Positions 1-10,140 of a stretch of DNA of 64,000 bases are shown piece after piece. The notes beneath the pieces are model-generated. The model saw only the letters and a program-made list of their open reading frames with translations, did not search any database and was not told the DNA's origin. The stretch comes from Brachyspira sp. (GTDB taxonomy: Bacteria > Spirochaetota > Brachyspiria > Brachyspirales > Brachyspiraceae), in NCBI RefSeq assembly GCF_029258575.1, contig NZ_JARHYI010000143.1:18783-82782 (forward strand). The letters run 5' to 3'. Position 1 is the first letter of the stretch, and each line of letters begins with the position of its first letter. The position numbers and the translations under genes are program-made.

Positions 1-89
1 TTAAGTAGAGAAGTAAGCATATTAGAAAGCATAGCTTTTTTATGTGCACTTGTTCTATTAAATTTTTTTACTGTTACTCTATGTCTCAT
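1..89 (-). CDS. rplQ: 50S ribosomal protein L17 (N-terminal part, runs off the window)
   Basis: The reverse strand starts with ATG at 89 and reads MRHRVTVKKFNRTSAHKKAM, the characteristic L17 N-terminus, then leaves the window in frame. L17 is a large-subunit protein near the exit tunnel. It follows rpoA by 32 bp, the normal last position of the alpha operon. Only about 29 residues are visible, so the C-terminus and any terminator are outside the window. Confidence 0.95.
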   Translation of the reverse strand, partial: MRHRVTVKKFNRTSAHKKAMLSNMLTSLL

Positions 90-121
90 TTTAATATCCT
101 TGAAGTTTATTAACTTTTATA

Positions 122-1096
122 TTATCCTCTCATACCTAGATGAGCATTATATTCTGCTAGCTTCTCTTTAATTTCTTCAATGATCATCTCATTAGCACCA
201 ATAAGTCTTAAAAGATCAGCATCAGTTTTTACTGCTACCTTATCTAAAGTTTTCAAATCAGAAGCCATTAAGAAATTAGCAGTTCTAACAGAGAATTCCA
301 CTTCTTCAATATGTTTACCTTTAAGAGAATCAAGCACAGAGTCTTTAGGCGTTTCTTCTATTTTTTCATCATCTCCATTAGCCTCTTCAGGATCCATAAA
401 ATGCTTTAAATTTTCTCTCAAAATTTTAGCAGCTTGAGATAAAGCTTTATCAGGAGCTATATTACCTTTAGTTTCTATCTCAAGAGTAAGTTTACCATAG
501 TCTATACGCTGACCAACTCTTATAGGATCAACATTATATTTTACACTTACAATAGGAGAATAAATAGCATCTATAGCTATAGCAGTAGCATCTTCTAATA
601 ATTCAATATTCATTTCAGCAGGTACATAACTATATCCACCTTCTATTTGAATATCCATTTCAAAAGTGTATCCTTCAGCAATTGTAGCTATATAATAATC
701 AGGATTATGCACTTCAACTTCAGTATCATCAGCAACTAAATCTCCAGCTGTAATAACACATGGACCTTCTTTTTTCATATGAATAGTTTTAGTATCAAGA
801 TGACTAGGAAGTGAAACTACAACATTTTTAAGATGCATAATCATCACTATAGTATCTTCTTTCATTCCTTCTACATTATCAAATTCATTGCTAACACCCT
901 CTATTTTGATAGTAGTAATAGCATAACCAGGTATAGAAGATAATAGTACTCTTCTTAAAGCATTACCAACTGTTACTGCATATCCTCTCTCAAAAGGCTG
1001 AGCTATAAATTTACCATAAGTAGGAGTTAAATCCTTTTTCTCAAAAGTAACTCTATGAGGATGTCTAATAGATTCTAATATTTCTTTTAATGCCAT
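122..1096 (-). CDS. rpoA: DNA-directed RNA polymerase subunit alpha
   Basis: At 324 residues this is the usual length for the alpha subunit, which dimerises to nucleate RNA polymerase assembly. The N-terminal domain (about residues 1-230) includes the conserved stretch RGYAVTVGNALRRVLLSSIPG. The C-terminal helix-hairpin-helix domain (about 255-320, SVRTANFL...LLRLIGAN...EIKEKL) contacts UP elements and activators. An acidic linker (EEANGDDEKIEETP) joins them. It lies 30 bp downstream of rpsD and upstream of rplQ in the alpha operon. Confidence 0.98.
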   Translation of the reverse strand: MALKEILESIRHPHRVTFEKKDLTPTYGKFIAQPFERGYAVTVGNALRRVLLSSIPGYAITTIKIEGVSNEFDNVEGMKEDTIVMIMHLKNVVVSLPSHLDTKTIHMKKEGPCVITAGDLVADDTEVEVHNPDYYIATIAEGYTFEMDIQIEGGYSYVPAEMNIELLEDATAIAIDAIYSPIVSVKYNVDPIRVGQRIDYGKLTLEIETKGNIAPDKALSQAAKILRENLKHFMDPEEANGDDEKIEETPKDSVLDSLKGKHIEEVEFSVRTANFLMASDLKTLDKVAVKTDADLLRLIGANEMIIEEIKEKLAEYNAHLGMRG

Positions 1097-1126
1097 TCTT
1101 ATAATACCCCTTATAAAAGAGTTCCA

Positions 1127-1753
1127 TTACTTAGAATAGTACTCAATGATGAGCTGTTCGTTAATAGGATACTCTATATGCTCTCTTATAGGTAAAGTTA
1201 CGATTTCACCCGTTTTACTTGAAAGATCTAAACTCAACCAAGCAGGAACATATTCGCTTTTCAAACCTTCTGCTATAGTTTTTACTTCAGTTACTGCATT
1301 ACCTCTTTCAGTGAAAGAAATTTTATCGCCAACTTTAACACAGTATGAAGGGATAGTCATTCTTTTACCATTAACTGATATAAATCCATGAACTATAAAT
1401 TGTCTAGCCTGATTTCTGCTTTTAGCAAATCCAAGTCTATAAACAACATTATCAAAACGAAGTTCCAATAATCTAAGTAAGTTTTCACCAGATACACCAG
1501 CTACACGAATAGCTTCATGATAATAATTTCTAAATTGTTTTTCTAAAACACCGTAAATACGTTTAACTTTCTGTTTTTCTCTCATCTGAATACCATATTC
1601 TGATAACTGTTTCATTTTGCGGTTAACAGGACCTGGTACCTCTCTCTTTTTTGTTATAGCACATTTAGCGGTAAGACATCTGTCTCCTTTTAACATAAGT
1701 TTCATTTTCTCACGGCGACATAATCTACAACTAGCATCTCTATATCTTGCCAT
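1127..1753 (-). CDS. rpsD: 30S ribosomal protein S4
   Basis: This 208-residue protein is a 16S rRNA-binding primary assembly protein. The N-terminus carries four cysteines (C9, C12, C26, C31) arranged like the zinc-binding C+ form of S4. An S4 RNA-binding domain follows (about residues 98-165, RLDNVVYRLGFAKSRNQARQ-like region). It sits between rpsK and rpoA. In E. coli S4 is the autogenous repressor of the alpha operon; whether that holds here cannot be read from the sequence. Confidence 0.98.
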   Translation of the reverse strand: MARYRDASCRLCRREKMKLMLKGDRCLTAKCAITKKREVPGPVNRKMKQLSEYGIQMREKQKVKRIYGVLEKQFRNYYHEAIRVAGVSGENLLRLLELRFDNVVYRLGFAKSRNQARQFIVHGFISVNGKRMTIPSYCVKVGDKISFTERGNAVTEVKTIAEGLKSEYVPAWLSLDLSSKTGEIVTLPIREHIEYPINEQLIIEYYSK

Positions 1754-1779
1754 ATTATTTATCTCCTATTAATACAACT

Positions 1780-2190
1780 TTATATTCTTCTTCTTTTTTG
1801 AGGACGGCAGCCATTATGAGGCATTGGAGTAACGTCCTTAATAAGTTTAACTTTTAATCCTGCAGCTTCAACCGCTCTTATAGAACTTTCTCTTCCCATA
1901 CCAGGACCTTTAACATAAACTTCTACTTCTCTTACACCCATTTCATAAGCTTTTTTAGATGCTTTTTCACTAGCAACCTGAGCAGCAAAAGGCGTACTTT
2001 TTTTACTACTCTTATACTCACCATCTAAACCTGCACTAGCCCATGATAAAGTGTTTCCATTTCTATCTGTTATAGTAACTATTGTATTATTAAAACTAGC
2101 TTTTATATGTACTATACCAAAAGCTTCAACTTTCTTATCTTTTTTAATTTTTTTATCTTTTAAAGTTTTTTTACCTTTTTGAGTAGCCAC
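1780..2190 (-). CDS. rpsK: 30S ribosomal protein S11
   Basis: This 136-residue protein matches S11, a platform protein near the Shine-Dalgarno helix. Conserved blocks include [27 protein letters not shown] and the C-terminal [17 protein letters not shown]. The N-terminus is a short Lys-rich extension (residues 1-20). It lies 16 bp after rpsM and 26 bp before rpsD. Confidence 0.98.
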   Translation of the reverse strand: MATQKGKKTLKDKKIKKDKKVEAFGIVHIKASFNNTIVTITDRNGNTLSWASAGLDGEYKSSKKSTPFAAQVASEKASKKAYEMGVREVEVYVKGPGMGRESSIRAVEAAGLKVKLIKDVTPMPHNGCRPQKRRRI

Positions 2191-2206
2191 TATTCTCCCC
2201 CATTAA

Positions 2207-2596
2207 TTATTTTTTACCTGGTGCTTTTTTCTTACCAGCTATAGCTTTTCTAGCACCGCCGCCTCTTGCATTACGAGAATTGGTACGAGTGCGCTGACCA
2301 TGTACAGGAAGCCTCTTAATATGACGCATTCCGCGATATGAGTGAATATCTTTTAAACGTTTTATATTATTATAAAGTTCTGTACGTAAATCACCTTCTA
2401 CTTTAGTAGTGGCTTCTATAGCATCTCTCAAAGCAGTAATTTGTGCATCTGTTAAATCTTTAGCCTTAATAGAATAATCTATATTGGCTTTATCACAAAT
2501 AACATGTGCAAGAGTACGTCCTATACCATATATATCAGTAAGGGCTATTTCTATTCTTTTATTATTTCTTATCTCAACACCCATTAAGCGTGCCAT
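2207..2596 (-). CDS. rpsM: 30S ribosomal protein S13
   Basis: The 129-residue product has the S13 helix-two-turns-helix core (GIGRTLAHVIC) and the basic tail HIKRLPVHGQRTRTNSRNAR that reaches tRNA in the P site. S13 forms the intersubunit bridge with L5. It is the first S-gene of the alpha-operon part of this cluster, following rpmJ by 22 bp. Confidence 0.98.
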   Translation of the reverse strand: MARLMGVEIRNNKRIEIALTDIYGIGRTLAHVICDKANIDYSIKAKDLTDAQITALRDAIEATTKVEGDLRTELYNNIKRLKDIHSYRGMRHIKRLPVHGQRTRTNSRNARGGGARKAIAGKKKAPGKK

Positions 2597-2618
2597 ATTA
2601 ATTATCTCCTTAAATTAA

Positions 2619-2735
2619 TTACTTCTGTTTTTGTTTATGTCTTGGGTTTTTCTTACATATAACTCTAACGACGCCTTTTCTTTTAACTATTTGGCAGTCA
2701 TTACAACGTTTTTTTATAGAACTTTTTACTTTCAT
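2619..2735 (-). CDS. rpmJ: 50S ribosomal protein L36
   Basis: A 38-codon ORF starting ATG at 2735 reads [20 protein letters not shown] and ends [10 protein letters not shown]. It has the zinc ribbon ligands C11, C14, C27 and H33, so it is the C+ form. It lies between infA and rpsM, its usual place. It is short and easily missed by ORF length filters. Confidence 0.95.
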   Translation of the reverse strand: MKVKSSIKKRCNDCQIVKRKGVVRVICKKNPRHKQKQK

Positions 2736-2759
2736 TGTAACTAATCTCCATTTAATTGA

Positions 2760-2978
2760 TTACTTATAACGATAAATTATTCTGCCCTTTGTTAAGTCAT
2801 AGGGAGACATTTCTATAGTTACTTTATCACCAGGAAGTATACGAATAAAATTCATACGCATTTTACCTGATATATGAGCCAATATCTTATGACCATTTTC
2901 TAATTCTACTCTAAAAGTAGCATTTGGAAGAGGTTCTACTACAGTACCCTCAACCTCTATAGTTTCTCTTTCAGCCAT
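2760..2978 (-). CDS. infA: Translation initiation factor IF-1
   Basis: The 72-residue product is a complete S1/OB-fold IF-1 ([50 protein letters not shown]). IF-1 occupies the A site during initiation. It begins 5 bp after the secY stop codon. In many bacteria adk and map separate secY from infA; both are missing here. Confidence 0.98.
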   Translation of the reverse strand: MAERETIEVEGTVVEPLPNATFRVELENGHKILAHISGKMRMNFIRILPGDKVTIEMSPYDLTKGRIIYRYK

Positions 2979-2983
2979 ATTAT

Positions 2984-4324
2984 TTACCTTCTCACCTTAG
3001 ATTTCTTCAATATGCCGTCATAGTTATGCATTTGTAAATAGGACTCTATTTGTTTCAATAACTCAACAGCAACACTAACGCTAATCATTACAGATGTTCC
3101 TCCCATCAAATAAACAAGAGAATTATTTGTACCTCTGAAAGGTGCAAATATAGGAATCTTAGACATTAAATCTGGAAATACTGCTATAGCTGCCAAAAAT
3201 ATTGAACCGCCTATAGTAATTCTGCTTAATACTGTTTTAAGATATTCAGCAGTTTGAGTTCCAGGTCTGTATCCTGGAATAAATCCGCCTGATTTTTTAA
3301 GATTCTCTGCTATATCATCAGGATTAAACTGTACTGATGTATAAACATAGGCAAACATTATAACTAAAAGACAATAAAGAATTATATAAGCCCAACTACC
3401 ATAAGAGAAGAACCTAAGCAAAGCATCAAGCCATCTCCATTGAACTCCTCTAGTTAAGCTAGCTACTTGAGCAGGTATTGCCATTAAAGCAGAAGCAAAT
3501 ATTATAGGTATAACTCCAGAAGGGTTGATTTTAAAAGGTATATGAGTAGACTGAGCACCAAATACTTTTCTACCAACCACTCTTTTAGCATACTGAACAG
3601 GAATTCTTCTTTGTCCACTTTCTTCATAAACTACACAGAATATTACTATAGCAAAAATAATAAAGAAAAGAACTATTACTAAAGAATTCAAATATTCGCT
3701 TTCCCTTTTCTGTATAACATCATAAACACCAGCAGGAATACGAGCAACAATACCAGCGAAAATTATAACAGATATACCGTTACCAAGGCCGCGTTCTGTG
3801 ATTTGGTCACCCATCCACATCAAGAACATGGTACCAGCAGTAGCTGTTACAACCACTAACAATATAAATCCTATACCAGGATCCATAAATATCATAGCAC
3901 CTTCATTTATACTCTGTATCCAACTAGCCATAGCTGCAGATTGTACTATACAAAGAACAAGTGTTAGATATCTAACATACTGATTTATTTTTTTACGACC
4001 AGTTTCACCTTCTTTTTGCATTCTTTCCAAAGCTGGAATAACCACACCAAGAAGCTGCATTATAATTGAAGCAGAAATATAAGGCATAATACCTAATGCC
4101 AATATAGAAAATCTAAATAAAGCACCACCTGAGAATAGATCCATTATAGTTAAAAGACCAGCACCACCTTGTGATGAGGACAAAAAGCCCAATAATGCTG
4201 TAGGATCTATACCTGGTGTCGGAATATGACTTCCTATTCTATATACTAATATAGCAATTATAGTAAAAAGAATTCTACTTCTTAACTCTGGTACTCTAAA
4301 TATATTAGCAAATGATTTCAACAT
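2984..4324 (-). CDS. secY: Protein translocase channel subunit SecY
   Basis: The 446-residue polytopic membrane protein has the ten-helix SecY layout. Recognisable parts are [12 protein letters not shown] near the start, [22 protein letters not shown] (helix 2 and plug region), the cytoplasmic loop [12 protein letters not shown] and the C-terminal loop [18 protein letters not shown]. It forms the Sec channel for envelope proteins, which are abundant in this window. It lies 11 bp after rplO. Confidence 0.98.
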   Translation of the reverse strand: MLKSFANIFRVPELRSRILFTIIAILVYRIGSHIPTPGIDPTALLGFLSSSQGGAGLLTIMDLFSGGALFRFSILALGIMPYISASIIMQLLGVVIPALERMQKEGETGRKKINQYVRYLTLVLCIVQSAAMASWIQSINEGAMIFMDPGIGFILLVVVTATAGTMFLMWMGDQITERGLGNGISVIIFAGIVARIPAGVYDVIQKRESEYLNSLVIVLFFIIFAIVIFCVVYEESGQRRIPVQYAKRVVGRKVFGAQSTHIPFKINPSGVIPIIFASALMAIPAQVASLTRGVQWRWLDALLRFFSYGSWAYIILYCLLVIMFAYVYTSVQFNPDDIAENLKKSGGFIPGYRPGTQTAEYLKTVLSRITIGGSIFLAAIAVFPDLMSKIPIFAPFRGTNNSLVYLMGGTSVMISVSVAVELLKQIESYLQMHNYDGILKKSKVRR

Positions 4325-4335
4325 TATAATTTACC

Positions 4336-4827
4336 TTAAGATTTTTTATCTTCTTTTTTTCTAATATATTTTTTACGTTCATAAATTATAACTTTGCCAC
4401 CTGATTTTTCAATCTTTTCTACAGCTTTTTTACTAGCCATATCAACTGTAATAGTAAAAGCATTTTTCACTTCACCCATAGAAAGAAGTTTTATATAATC
4501 TCTCTTAGATGATAAAAATCCTTGCTGAAGCAAAGTTTCTCTTGTAATTTCATTAGAACCAATAGAATCTAAATCACCAACATTAATAATATTTACACAT
4601 TTTTTAAAAGCTGCATTAGTGAATCCACTTTTAGGAATTCTTCTATGTAAAGGCATTTGTCCACCCTCAAAACCAGATCTTCTACTATAACCACTACGTG
4701 ACTGTGCCCCTTTATCACCTCTGCCTGCCGTACAGCCCCAACCAGAACCTTGTCCGCGTCCTACTCTATGACGTTTCTTGCTTGAACCTTTTGGAGCTCT
4801 CAATATTTTTGTATTTTCTTGTGCCAT
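4336..4827 (-). CDS. rplO: 50S ribosomal protein L15
   Basis: The product is 163 residues from ATG at 4827 and matches L15 (GSSKKRHRVGRGQGSGWG, GFEGGQMPLHRRIPKSGF). The reading frame is open back to a GTG at 4842, but that GTG overlaps the Shine-Dalgarno GAGG that is correctly spaced for ATG 4827, so the shorter start is preferred. The rpmD stop codon lies inside this upstream segment. L15 is a late-assembly large-subunit protein. Confidence 0.96.
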   Translation of the reverse strand: MAQENTKILRAPKGSSKKRHRVGRGQGSGWGCTAGRGDKGAQSRSGYSRRSGFEGGQMPLHRRIPKSGFTNAAFKKCVNIINVGDLDSIGSNEITRETLLQQGFLSSKRDYIKLLSMGEVKNAFTITVDMASKKAVEKIEKSGGKVIIYERKKYIRKKEDKKS

Positions 4828-4838
4828 TTTTAAGAACC

Positions 4839-5018
4839 TCACTTATACTCTACTTTAAGAAGGTGTGATATTTTATTTATCATTCCATTTATCTGAGGAG
4901 TTGCTTCATGTTCTACAACTCTTTTTCTCTTTTTAAAACCCAATGCTACAACTGTATCTCTTTGAGATTTTTCATAGCCTATAGGAGATTTTACTAATGT
5001 TATTACAACTTTAGCCAT
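4839..5018 (-). CDS. rpmD: 50S ribosomal protein L30
   Basis: A 59-residue ORF starting at 5018 reads [20 protein letters not shown] and then [20 protein letters not shown], a clear L30. Its ATG shares one base with the TAA of rpsE (TAATG), implying translational coupling. The stop codon overlaps the ribosome-binding region of rplO. Confidence 0.95.
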   Translation of the reverse strand: MAKVVITLVKSPIGYEKSQRDTVVALGFKKRKRVVEHEATPQINGMINKISHLLKVEYK

Positions 5019-5542
5019 TATTCTGCCCTCCCATAAATCTGGTCTATACTAATTCCTCTTTTATTAGCCATATACTCTACTGTTTTTAAAGATTTTAAAC
5101 CTTCAAAAGTAGCTTTAGCCAAATTCATTGAATTGTTATTACCCAAAGATTTAGAAAGAATATTTTTTACTCCAGCCAATTCTAATACAGCACGTGCAGG
5201 ACCTCCTGAAATAACTCCAGTACCTTTAGAAGCAGGTTTCATAATTATTCTGCTACTCCTAAATACACCTACTGTATTATGAGGAATAGTTTCACCTTTT
5301 AGGTTAACTTCTATCATATTCTTTTTAGCTTGCTCTATAGCCTTTCTAATAGCATCTGGTACTTCATTAGCTTTACCATAACCTAAACCAACATGACCGT
5401 TTTTATCTCCTAAAACCATCAAAGCCGCAAATCTAAAACGTCTTCCGCCTTTCATAACTTTAGCTACTCTATTTAAAGTTATAAGACGCTCTTCATACAT
5501 ACTTTTTTCTTCGTTATTGTTTATATCGTGTGCCAAGGTCAT
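5018..5542 (-). CDS. rpsE: 30S ribosomal protein S5
   Basis: S5 (174 residues as drawn) has its double-stranded RNA-binding domain ([35 protein letters not shown]) and the C-terminal fold ([17 protein letters not shown]). The start is uncertain. ATG at 5542 is only about one base from the AAGGAG, while a TTG at 5536 is about seven bases away and would begin MAHDINN. The TTG may be the true start. Confidence 0.96.
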   Translation of the reverse strand: MTLAHDINNNEEKSMYEERLITLNRVAKVMKGGRRFRFAALMVLGDKNGHVGLGYGKANEVPDAIRKAIEQAKKNMIEVNLKGETIPHNTVGVFRSSRIIMKPASKGTGVISGGPARAVLELAGVKNILSKSLGNNNSMNLAKATFEGLKSLKTVEYMANKRGISIDQIYGRAE

Positions 5543-5547
5543 ACTCC

Positions 5548-5904
5548 TTAAAATTTCAATCCTGCTTCACGAGCACTATCAGCCAAGGATTTTATTTTTC
5601 CATGATATATATAGCCGTTTCTATCAAATAAAACTTCGCTTATGTTTTTCTCTTTTGCTCTAGTAGCTAATACCTTTCCTACCTCTTTGGCTACATCTAC
5701 ATTCTTACCACTTTTTAAATCTTTTTCTTGAGAAGATGCCGATACTAAAGTTATACCTTTACTATCATCTATTATTTGAGCAGATACATATTTAAGACTT
5801 TTATAAACTGTAAGTCTTGGACGCTCTGAACTTCCCTCTATTTTTATACGTATACTTCTTTTTCTTCTTTCGCGTTGAGCTTTAATTTTTTCTCTTAAAC
5901 TCAT
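5548..5904 (-). CDS. rplR: 50S ribosomal protein L18
   Basis: The 118-residue product is a typical 5S rRNA-binding L18 ([45 protein letters not shown] in shortened form). It has the basic N-terminal tail and the conserved end AREAGLKF. It sits between rplF and rpsE with 5-10 bp spacers. Confidence 0.97.
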   Translation of the reverse strand: MSLREKIKAQRERRKRSIRIKIEGSSERPRLTVYKSLKYVSAQIIDDSKGITLVSASSQEKDLKSGKNVDVAKEVGKVLATRAKEKNISEVLFDRNGYIYHGKIKSLADSAREAGLKF

Positions 5905-5914
5905 AAAACCCCCC

Positions 5915-6487
5915 TTACTTAGCAGCTTTTTTACTTTCTTTATATTTTATATACTCGCCTTCAAATCTAACACCTTTACCTTTATAAGGCTCAACAGGTC
6001 TTTTCTTTTTGATATTCATAGCAAGCTCGCCTACTTGTTCTTTATCATTACCTTCTATAATGATCTTTGTATCTTTCTCTACTGTTACTTGTACACCTTC
6101 AGGTATTTTCATTTTAACATCACTAGAGAAACCTAATTGCAATGTTATAGTATCCCCTTGAACATTAGAACGATAACCAGTACCCTCTAACTGTAATACC
6201 TTTTTATATCCAGTTGTAACGCCTTCTATCATATTAGAAACAAGTTTCCACACTAAACCTAATTGTGCAGAATATTTAGCCCTATTTTCTTTAATAGCTG
6301 TTTCATCAGTACTGTTAATCTTAGGAGGCTTAACCCAAAGAGAATTATTTTCAAGTTCAAGTATTATATAATCAAAAAACTCTCTTGTCAACTCCCCTCT
6401 TTTACCTTTTACGATTACTTTATGTCCGTCTACTTTAATTTCAACGCCCTGAGGTATCGATATAGGTTTATTTGCTAATCTACTCAT
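5915..6487 (-). CDS. rplF: 50S ribosomal protein L6
   Basis: The 190-residue L6 has two tandem alpha-beta domains. The start MSRLANKPISIPQGVEI and the end KKKRPVEPYKGKGVRFEGE are diagnostic. A segment at residues 40-70 looks slightly longer than in E. coli L6. L6 lies near the sarcin-ricin loop. It is flanked by rpsH and rplR. Confidence 0.97.
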   Translation of the reverse strand: MSRLANKPISIPQGVEIKVDGHKVIVKGKRGELTREFFDYIILELENNSLWVKPPKINSTDETAIKENRAKYSAQLGLVWKLVSNMIEGVTTGYKKVLQLEGTGYRSNVQGDTITLQLGFSSDVKMKIPEGVQVTVEKDTKIIIEGNDKEQVGELAMNIKKKRPVEPYKGKGVRFEGEYIKYKESKKAAK

Positions 6488-6508
6488 TATTAATACCCTC
6501 TTAATTTA

Positions 6509-6910
6509 TTACCATACATAGCATAGAACTTCGCCGCCAACATTTTCTTTTCTAGCTTCTTTATCTGTCATAACACCTTTACTTGTAGATATTACAGATA
6601 TTCCAAATCCATTTTTTACCTGAGGTATAGTGTCTACTGAAGTATATACTCTCAAACCAGGAGTTGATACTCTTTGAATTCCTTCTATTACTGAACTTCC
6701 CTCATAATATTTTAGATCTATTTCTATGCGGAAGAAATTTTTATCTTTTACTTCTACTTTTTTGAAGTCATTAATATACCCTTCTTTCTTTAAAATTGCA
6801 AGTATATTTTCCATTTTTCTAGAAAAAGGTATAGTAACAACTTCTTTTTTTGCTCTACAACCATTTCTTATTATAGTTAAAGCATCTGCTATTGGATCAT
6901 GTACGCTCAT
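6509..6910 (-). CDS. rpsH: 30S ribosomal protein S8
   Basis: The 133-residue product begins MSVHDPIADALTIIRNGCRA and ends with the STSKGVMTDKEARKENVGGE block typical of S8. S8 binds the central domain of 16S rRNA and in E. coli represses the spc operon. The gene lies 15 bp after rpsN. Confidence 0.97.
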   Translation of the reverse strand: MSVHDPIADALTIIRNGCRAKKEVVTIPFSRKMENILAILKKEGYINDFKKVEVKDKNFFRIEIDLKYYEGSSVIEGIQRVSTPGLRVYTSVDTIPQVKNGFGISVISTSKGVMTDKEARKENVGGEVLCYVW

Positions 6911-6925
6911 TCATATTCTCCTTAA

Positions 6926-7111
6926 TTACCAACTAGACTTAGTTACGCCCGGTATCAAACCTTTATTTGCCAAATCTCTAAAACATATTCTGCACATCTT
7001 GTACTGTCTTATATAAGCACGAGGTCTGCCGCATATTGGGCAACGATTATATTGTCTTGTTTTATATTTTTGTTTTTTTGTAGCTTTAACTTTAAGTGCC
7101 AATCTAGCCAT
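6926..7111 (-). CDS. rpsN: 30S ribosomal protein S14, zinc-binding type Z
   Basis: The 61-residue product is the short zinc form of S14. Two CxxC pairs (CPIC and CRIC) flank [12 protein letters not shown], giving the four zinc ligands. The C-terminus is the usual [11 protein letters not shown]. Its ATG overlaps the rplE stop by one base. Confidence 0.97.
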   Translation of the reverse strand: MARLALKVKATKKQKYKTRQYNRCPICGRPRAYIRQYKMCRICFRDLANKGLIPGVTKSSW

Positions 7112-7674
7112 TATTTATTCTCCTGACTTTTAGGTGCTGCACGAAATGGCAAACCAACTCTCTCTAGTAAAGTGCGTGCCATATCGTCATTATCTGCTGT
7201 TGTTACTATTGTAATATTTAAACCTTTTACAGCATCTGTTTTATCAAAACTTATCTCTGGAAATATTGTATGCTCTTTGATTCCCAAATTATAATTACCA
7301 TTACCGTCAAAACCTTTTCTAGGAATACCTTGGAAGTCTCTTACTCTAGGCAAAGCAATGAAAATTAATCTTTCAAGAAAATCATACATTCTTTCGCCTC
7401 TTAAAGTTACTCTGCATCCTATAGGCATACCTTGTCTTAATTTGAAGTTAGCTATAGATTTTTTAGCTCTTGTTATAACAGCTCTCTGACCTGCTATTTG
7501 GCTTAATTCTTCTACAGCAGAATCAACATATTTCTTATCTGTTACAGCCTGAGTTACTCCCATATTGATGATGATTTTCTCTATTTTAGGTATAGCCATA
7601 GTAGAGCCTAAATTCATATCTTTTAAAAGAGACTGTTTAATTTCTTTTTCATACCTATCTTTCAATACTGACAT
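7111..7674 (-). CDS. rplE: 50S ribosomal protein L5
   Basis: The 187-residue protein matches L5 ([52 protein letters not shown]). L5 binds 5S rRNA and contacts S13 and P-site tRNA. It lies between rplX and rpsN in standard spc order. Confidence 0.97.
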   Translation of the reverse strand: MSVLKDRYEKEIKQSLLKDMNLGSTMAIPKIEKIIINMGVTQAVTDKKYVDSAVEELSQIAGQRAVITRAKKSIANFKLRQGMPIGCRVTLRGERMYDFLERLIFIALPRVRDFQGIPRKGFDGNGNYNLGIKEHTIFPEISFDKTDAVKGLNITIVTTADNDDMARTLLERVGLPFRAAPKSQENK

Positions 7675-7691
7675 AATTTATTTTCTCCTAC

Positions 7692-8033
7692 TTACTTGTC
7701 AAGAACTTCGCCTGATTTTTTGGCATATCTTTTTAATTTTCCATCTACTTCTTTTCTTCCAACTCTAGTAGTCTTTCCTGCTTTATTTACGACCATTACA
7801 TTGGATATATGTATTGAAGCTTCTTTCTCAACTATACCGCCCTTTTGATTTTCCTGACTTTTAGGCATAGTCTTTTTTACCATATTAATATTCTTTACTA
7901 AAACTCTGCCTCTTGACCTATCTATAGACAATACTTCGCCGCGTTCTCCGCTCTGCTCTCCAGATATTACCTCAACAGTATCGCCTTTTTTTACTTTGTA
8001 TTTTGTCTTACTTAAATCTTGTTTCTTTATCAT
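7692..8033 (-). CDS. rplX: 50S ribosomal protein L24
   Basis: This 113-residue protein has a KOW motif (VKKGDTVEVISGEQSGERGEV) and the L24 blocks VKNINMVKKTMPKSQENQKGG (shortened) and SNVMVVNKAGKTTRVG. L24 is an assembly initiator protein. It starts 2 bp after the rplN stop. Confidence 0.97.
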   Translation of the reverse strand: MIKKQDLSKTKYKVKKGDTVEVISGEQSGERGEVLSIDRSRGRVLVKNINMVKKTMPKSQENQKGGIVEKEASIHISNVMVVNKAGKTTRVGRKEVDGKLKRYAKKSGEVLDK

Positions 8034-8035
8034 AA

Positions 8036-8404
8036 TTATATTACCTCTGGTGCAAGTGATACTATCTTCATAAAACCTCTGTCTCTAAGTTCACGAGCTA
8101 CAGGTCCGAATATACGCTTACCTCTAGGCTCTTTTTTATCATCTACTATAACAGCAGCATTCTCGTCAAAACGAATATATGAACCATCTGGACGTCTAAC
8201 TTCTTTTTTTACTCTTACTATTACAGCTTTTACTACTTTACCTTTTTCTATAGAGCAAGTAGGTATTATATCTGTTACAGAACAAACGATTATATCACCT
8301 AAAGTAGCATATCTGCGTCTGCTTCCACCTAATACCTTAATACATTTTAACTTCTTTACGCCTGTGTTGTCGGCTACATTAAGAGTACTTGGTACTTGTA
8401 TCAT
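8036..8404 (-). CDS. rplN: 50S ribosomal protein L14
   Basis: The chosen start is ATG at 8404, giving 122 residues beginning [20 protein letters not shown], the normal L14 N-terminus and length. The frame is open to 8422, but the GGAG ribosome-binding site lies inside that upstream stretch and is spaced for ATG 8404. Conserved blocks include [19 protein letters not shown] and [21 protein letters not shown]. Confidence 0.96.
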   Translation of the reverse strand: MIQVPSTLNVADNTGVKKLKCIKVLGGSRRRYATLGDIIVCSVTDIIPTCSIEKGKVVKAVIVRVKKEVRRPDGSYIRFDENAAVIVDDKKEPRGKRIFGPVARELRDRGFMKIVSLAPEVI

Positions 8405-8408
8405 ATTC

Positions 8409-8771
8409 TTACTCTCCTTCAACCTGTGAAGAAACTGCTGTTTCTAGAGCATGTTTTTCACGTTTTAATACGCTTTCTACATCGCGGTCCATAGAATCTT
8501 TTTCTATACGCTCTGCTTTCTTTATTATTTTTGTTAATCTGAATTTTTTATCTTTACTAAGAGGTCTACACTCTATTACTCTTACTAAATCGCCTTCATG
8601 ACATTCATTTTTTTCATCATGAGCTTTATATCTTTTATTTTTACTAATAGTTTTACCATAGAGTGGGTGTTTCTGCTTACTTTCTACTTTTACAACTATA
8701 GTTTTATCCATTTTGTCAGAAACTACAATTCCCTCAAGTACTCTTTTATATTTTTTTGCTTTGCTTTCCAC
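8409..8771 (-). CDS. rpsQ: 30S ribosomal protein S17 with C-terminal extension
   Basis: The first 85 or so residues are S17 ([43 protein letters not shown]). The product is 120 residues long, whereas S17 is usually about 85. The last 35 residues are charged and probably helical ([20 protein letters not shown]), forming an extension of unknown role. The gene lies between rpmC and rplN. Confidence 0.95.
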   Translation of the reverse strand: MESKAKKYKRVLEGIVVSDKMDKTIVVKVESKQKHPLYGKTISKNKRYKAHDEKNECHEGDLVRVIECRPLSKDKKFRLTKIIKKAERIEKDSMDRDVESVLKREKHALETAVSSQVEGE

Positions 8772-8783
8772 AGTAATACCTCA

Positions 8784-8987
8784 CTATTTTTTTATGCCAA
8801 GTTCATGCTGACGAATAAATGTCTTAACTCTAGCTATATCTTTACGAACTTTTTTAAGTTGATGAGTTTGTCTTGCATCACCAACCACTTTTTCAAATCT
8901 ATGCTCTTGATATTCTTTCTCTAATTTTAGAAGTTCACTTTTAAGCTCTTCTAAACCTAATGACTTATAATCTTTACTTTTAGCCAT
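8784..8987 (-). CDS. rpmC: 50S ribosomal protein L29
   Basis: The 67-residue helical protein matches L29 (LGLEELKSELLKLEKEYQEH, followed by the VRKDIARVKTFIRQ helix). L29 lies at the tunnel exit beside L23. Its start overlaps the stop of rplP by one base. Confidence 0.95.
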   Translation of the reverse strand: MAKSKDYKSLGLEELKSELLKLEKEYQEHRFEKVVGDARQTHQLKKVRKDIARVKTFIRQHELGIKK

Positions 8988-9400
8988 TATATAGCCTCCC
9001 TCTTAATGAACTTTGTTTTGATAGGAAGCTTGAAACCAGCTAATCTGAAAGCTGATTGAGCTAATTCCTCTGGAACACCCGCTATTTCAAATATAATTTT
9101 TCCAGGTTTAACTACAGCTACCCAATATTCAACATTACCTTTACCTTTACCCATTCTAGTTTCAGCAGGCTTTTTAGTATAAGGTTTATCTGGAAATACT
9201 TTTATCCACATTTTACCCACACGCTTAACATGTCTTGATATAGCAATACGTGCAGCCTCAATTTGTCTATCTGTAAGCCATACAGGTTCTAATGCCATAA
9301 GACCATAATCTCCGAAAGTCAAATTACTTCCTCTCTTAGATTTACCTTTCATTCTTCCTCTATGATGTTTACGATATTTCATTCTTGATGGTTGTAACAT
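8987..9400 (-). CDS. rplP: 50S ribosomal protein L16
   Basis: The 137-residue L16 starts [20 protein letters not shown] and has [20 protein letters not shown] and [19 protein letters not shown]. It contacts A-site tRNA. The start overlaps the rpsC stop by one base, suggesting coupled translation. Confidence 0.98.
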   Translation of the reverse strand: MLQPSRMKYRKHHRGRMKGKSKRGSNLTFGDYGLMALEPVWLTDRQIEAARIAISRHVKRVGKMWIKVFPDKPYTKKPAETRMGKGKGNVEYWVAVVKPGKIIFEIAGVPEELAQSAFRLAGFKLPIKTKFIKREAI

Positions 9401-10137
9401 TATCTATCTCCTTTGGCACTGATAACTTTACCTGCATCATCTTGCTTATGTTCTTTCTTATCAAGAATTTCTCCCTTATAGATCCACACTTTTATTCCGA
9501 TAATACCGAATGTAGTAAGTGCTTCTGCAGTGCCGTAATCTATATTAGCTCTTAATGTATGTAATGGTACTGAACCATTTTTGTATTGTTCTGTTCTAGC
9601 AATATCTGCACCTGCTAAACGACCAGAACACATAACTTTTATACCTTTAGCACCTTTCTTCATAGCCTGAGTTATAACACTTTTCATAGCTCTTCTAAAA
9701 GCAACACGCATCTCTAATTGACGAGCAACATTCTGAGCAGCTAAATTAGCATCTAATTCTGCATCTCTAATTTCTGTAATAGAGAAATGAACTGGTTTTT
9801 TTACCATTTTTTGAACTGTTGTTTTCACAGTTTCAACTCTCTGTCCTTTAGGACCTATTACAACACCTGCTCTTGCAGTAGAGATGAAAATATTTATTCT
9901 ATCTGGGAAACGTACTATTTGTATATCAGATATAGCAGGGTCAAAAGACTCTTTTTTTCCACCTATTTTCTTTTGTTCTTCTTTTAATGTTTTATAGTAA
10001 TAATTCATTATATAGCGTCTGATAGATAAATCTTCATGCAAACTATCTGCATAAGTTCTGCTATCTTCAAACCATTTACTAGACCAAGTTTTGTTAATTC
10101 CGAGTCTTAAACCTATTGGACTAACCTTTTGACCCAT
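9400..10137 (-). CDS. rpsC: 30S ribosomal protein S3
   Basis: The 245-residue S3 begins [23 protein letters not shown] type II domain (about residues 75-125) contains [12 protein letters not shown]. The C-terminal domain has [20 protein letters not shown] and ends in a charged tail. S3 lines the mRNA entry channel with S4 and S5. Confidence 0.98.
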   Translation of the reverse strand: MGQKVSPIGLRLGINKTWSSKWFEDSRTYADSLHEDLSIRRYIMNYYYKTLKEEQKKIGGKKESFDPAISDIQIVRFPDRINIFISTARAGVVIGPKGQRVETVKTTVQKMVKKPVHFSITEIRDAELDANLAAQNVARQLEMRVAFRRAMKSVITQAMKKGAKGIKVMCSGRLAGADIARTEQYKNGSVPLHTLRANIDYGTAEALTTFGIIGIKVWIYKGEILDKKEHKQDDAGKVISAKGDR

Positions 10138-10140
10138 AGT

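Noticed and set aside
180..437. Plus-strand open frame over rpoA
   Set aside because: It lies antisense to a conserved gene with no ribosome-binding site and no recognisable protein; the same holds for other frames opposite the ribosomal genes.
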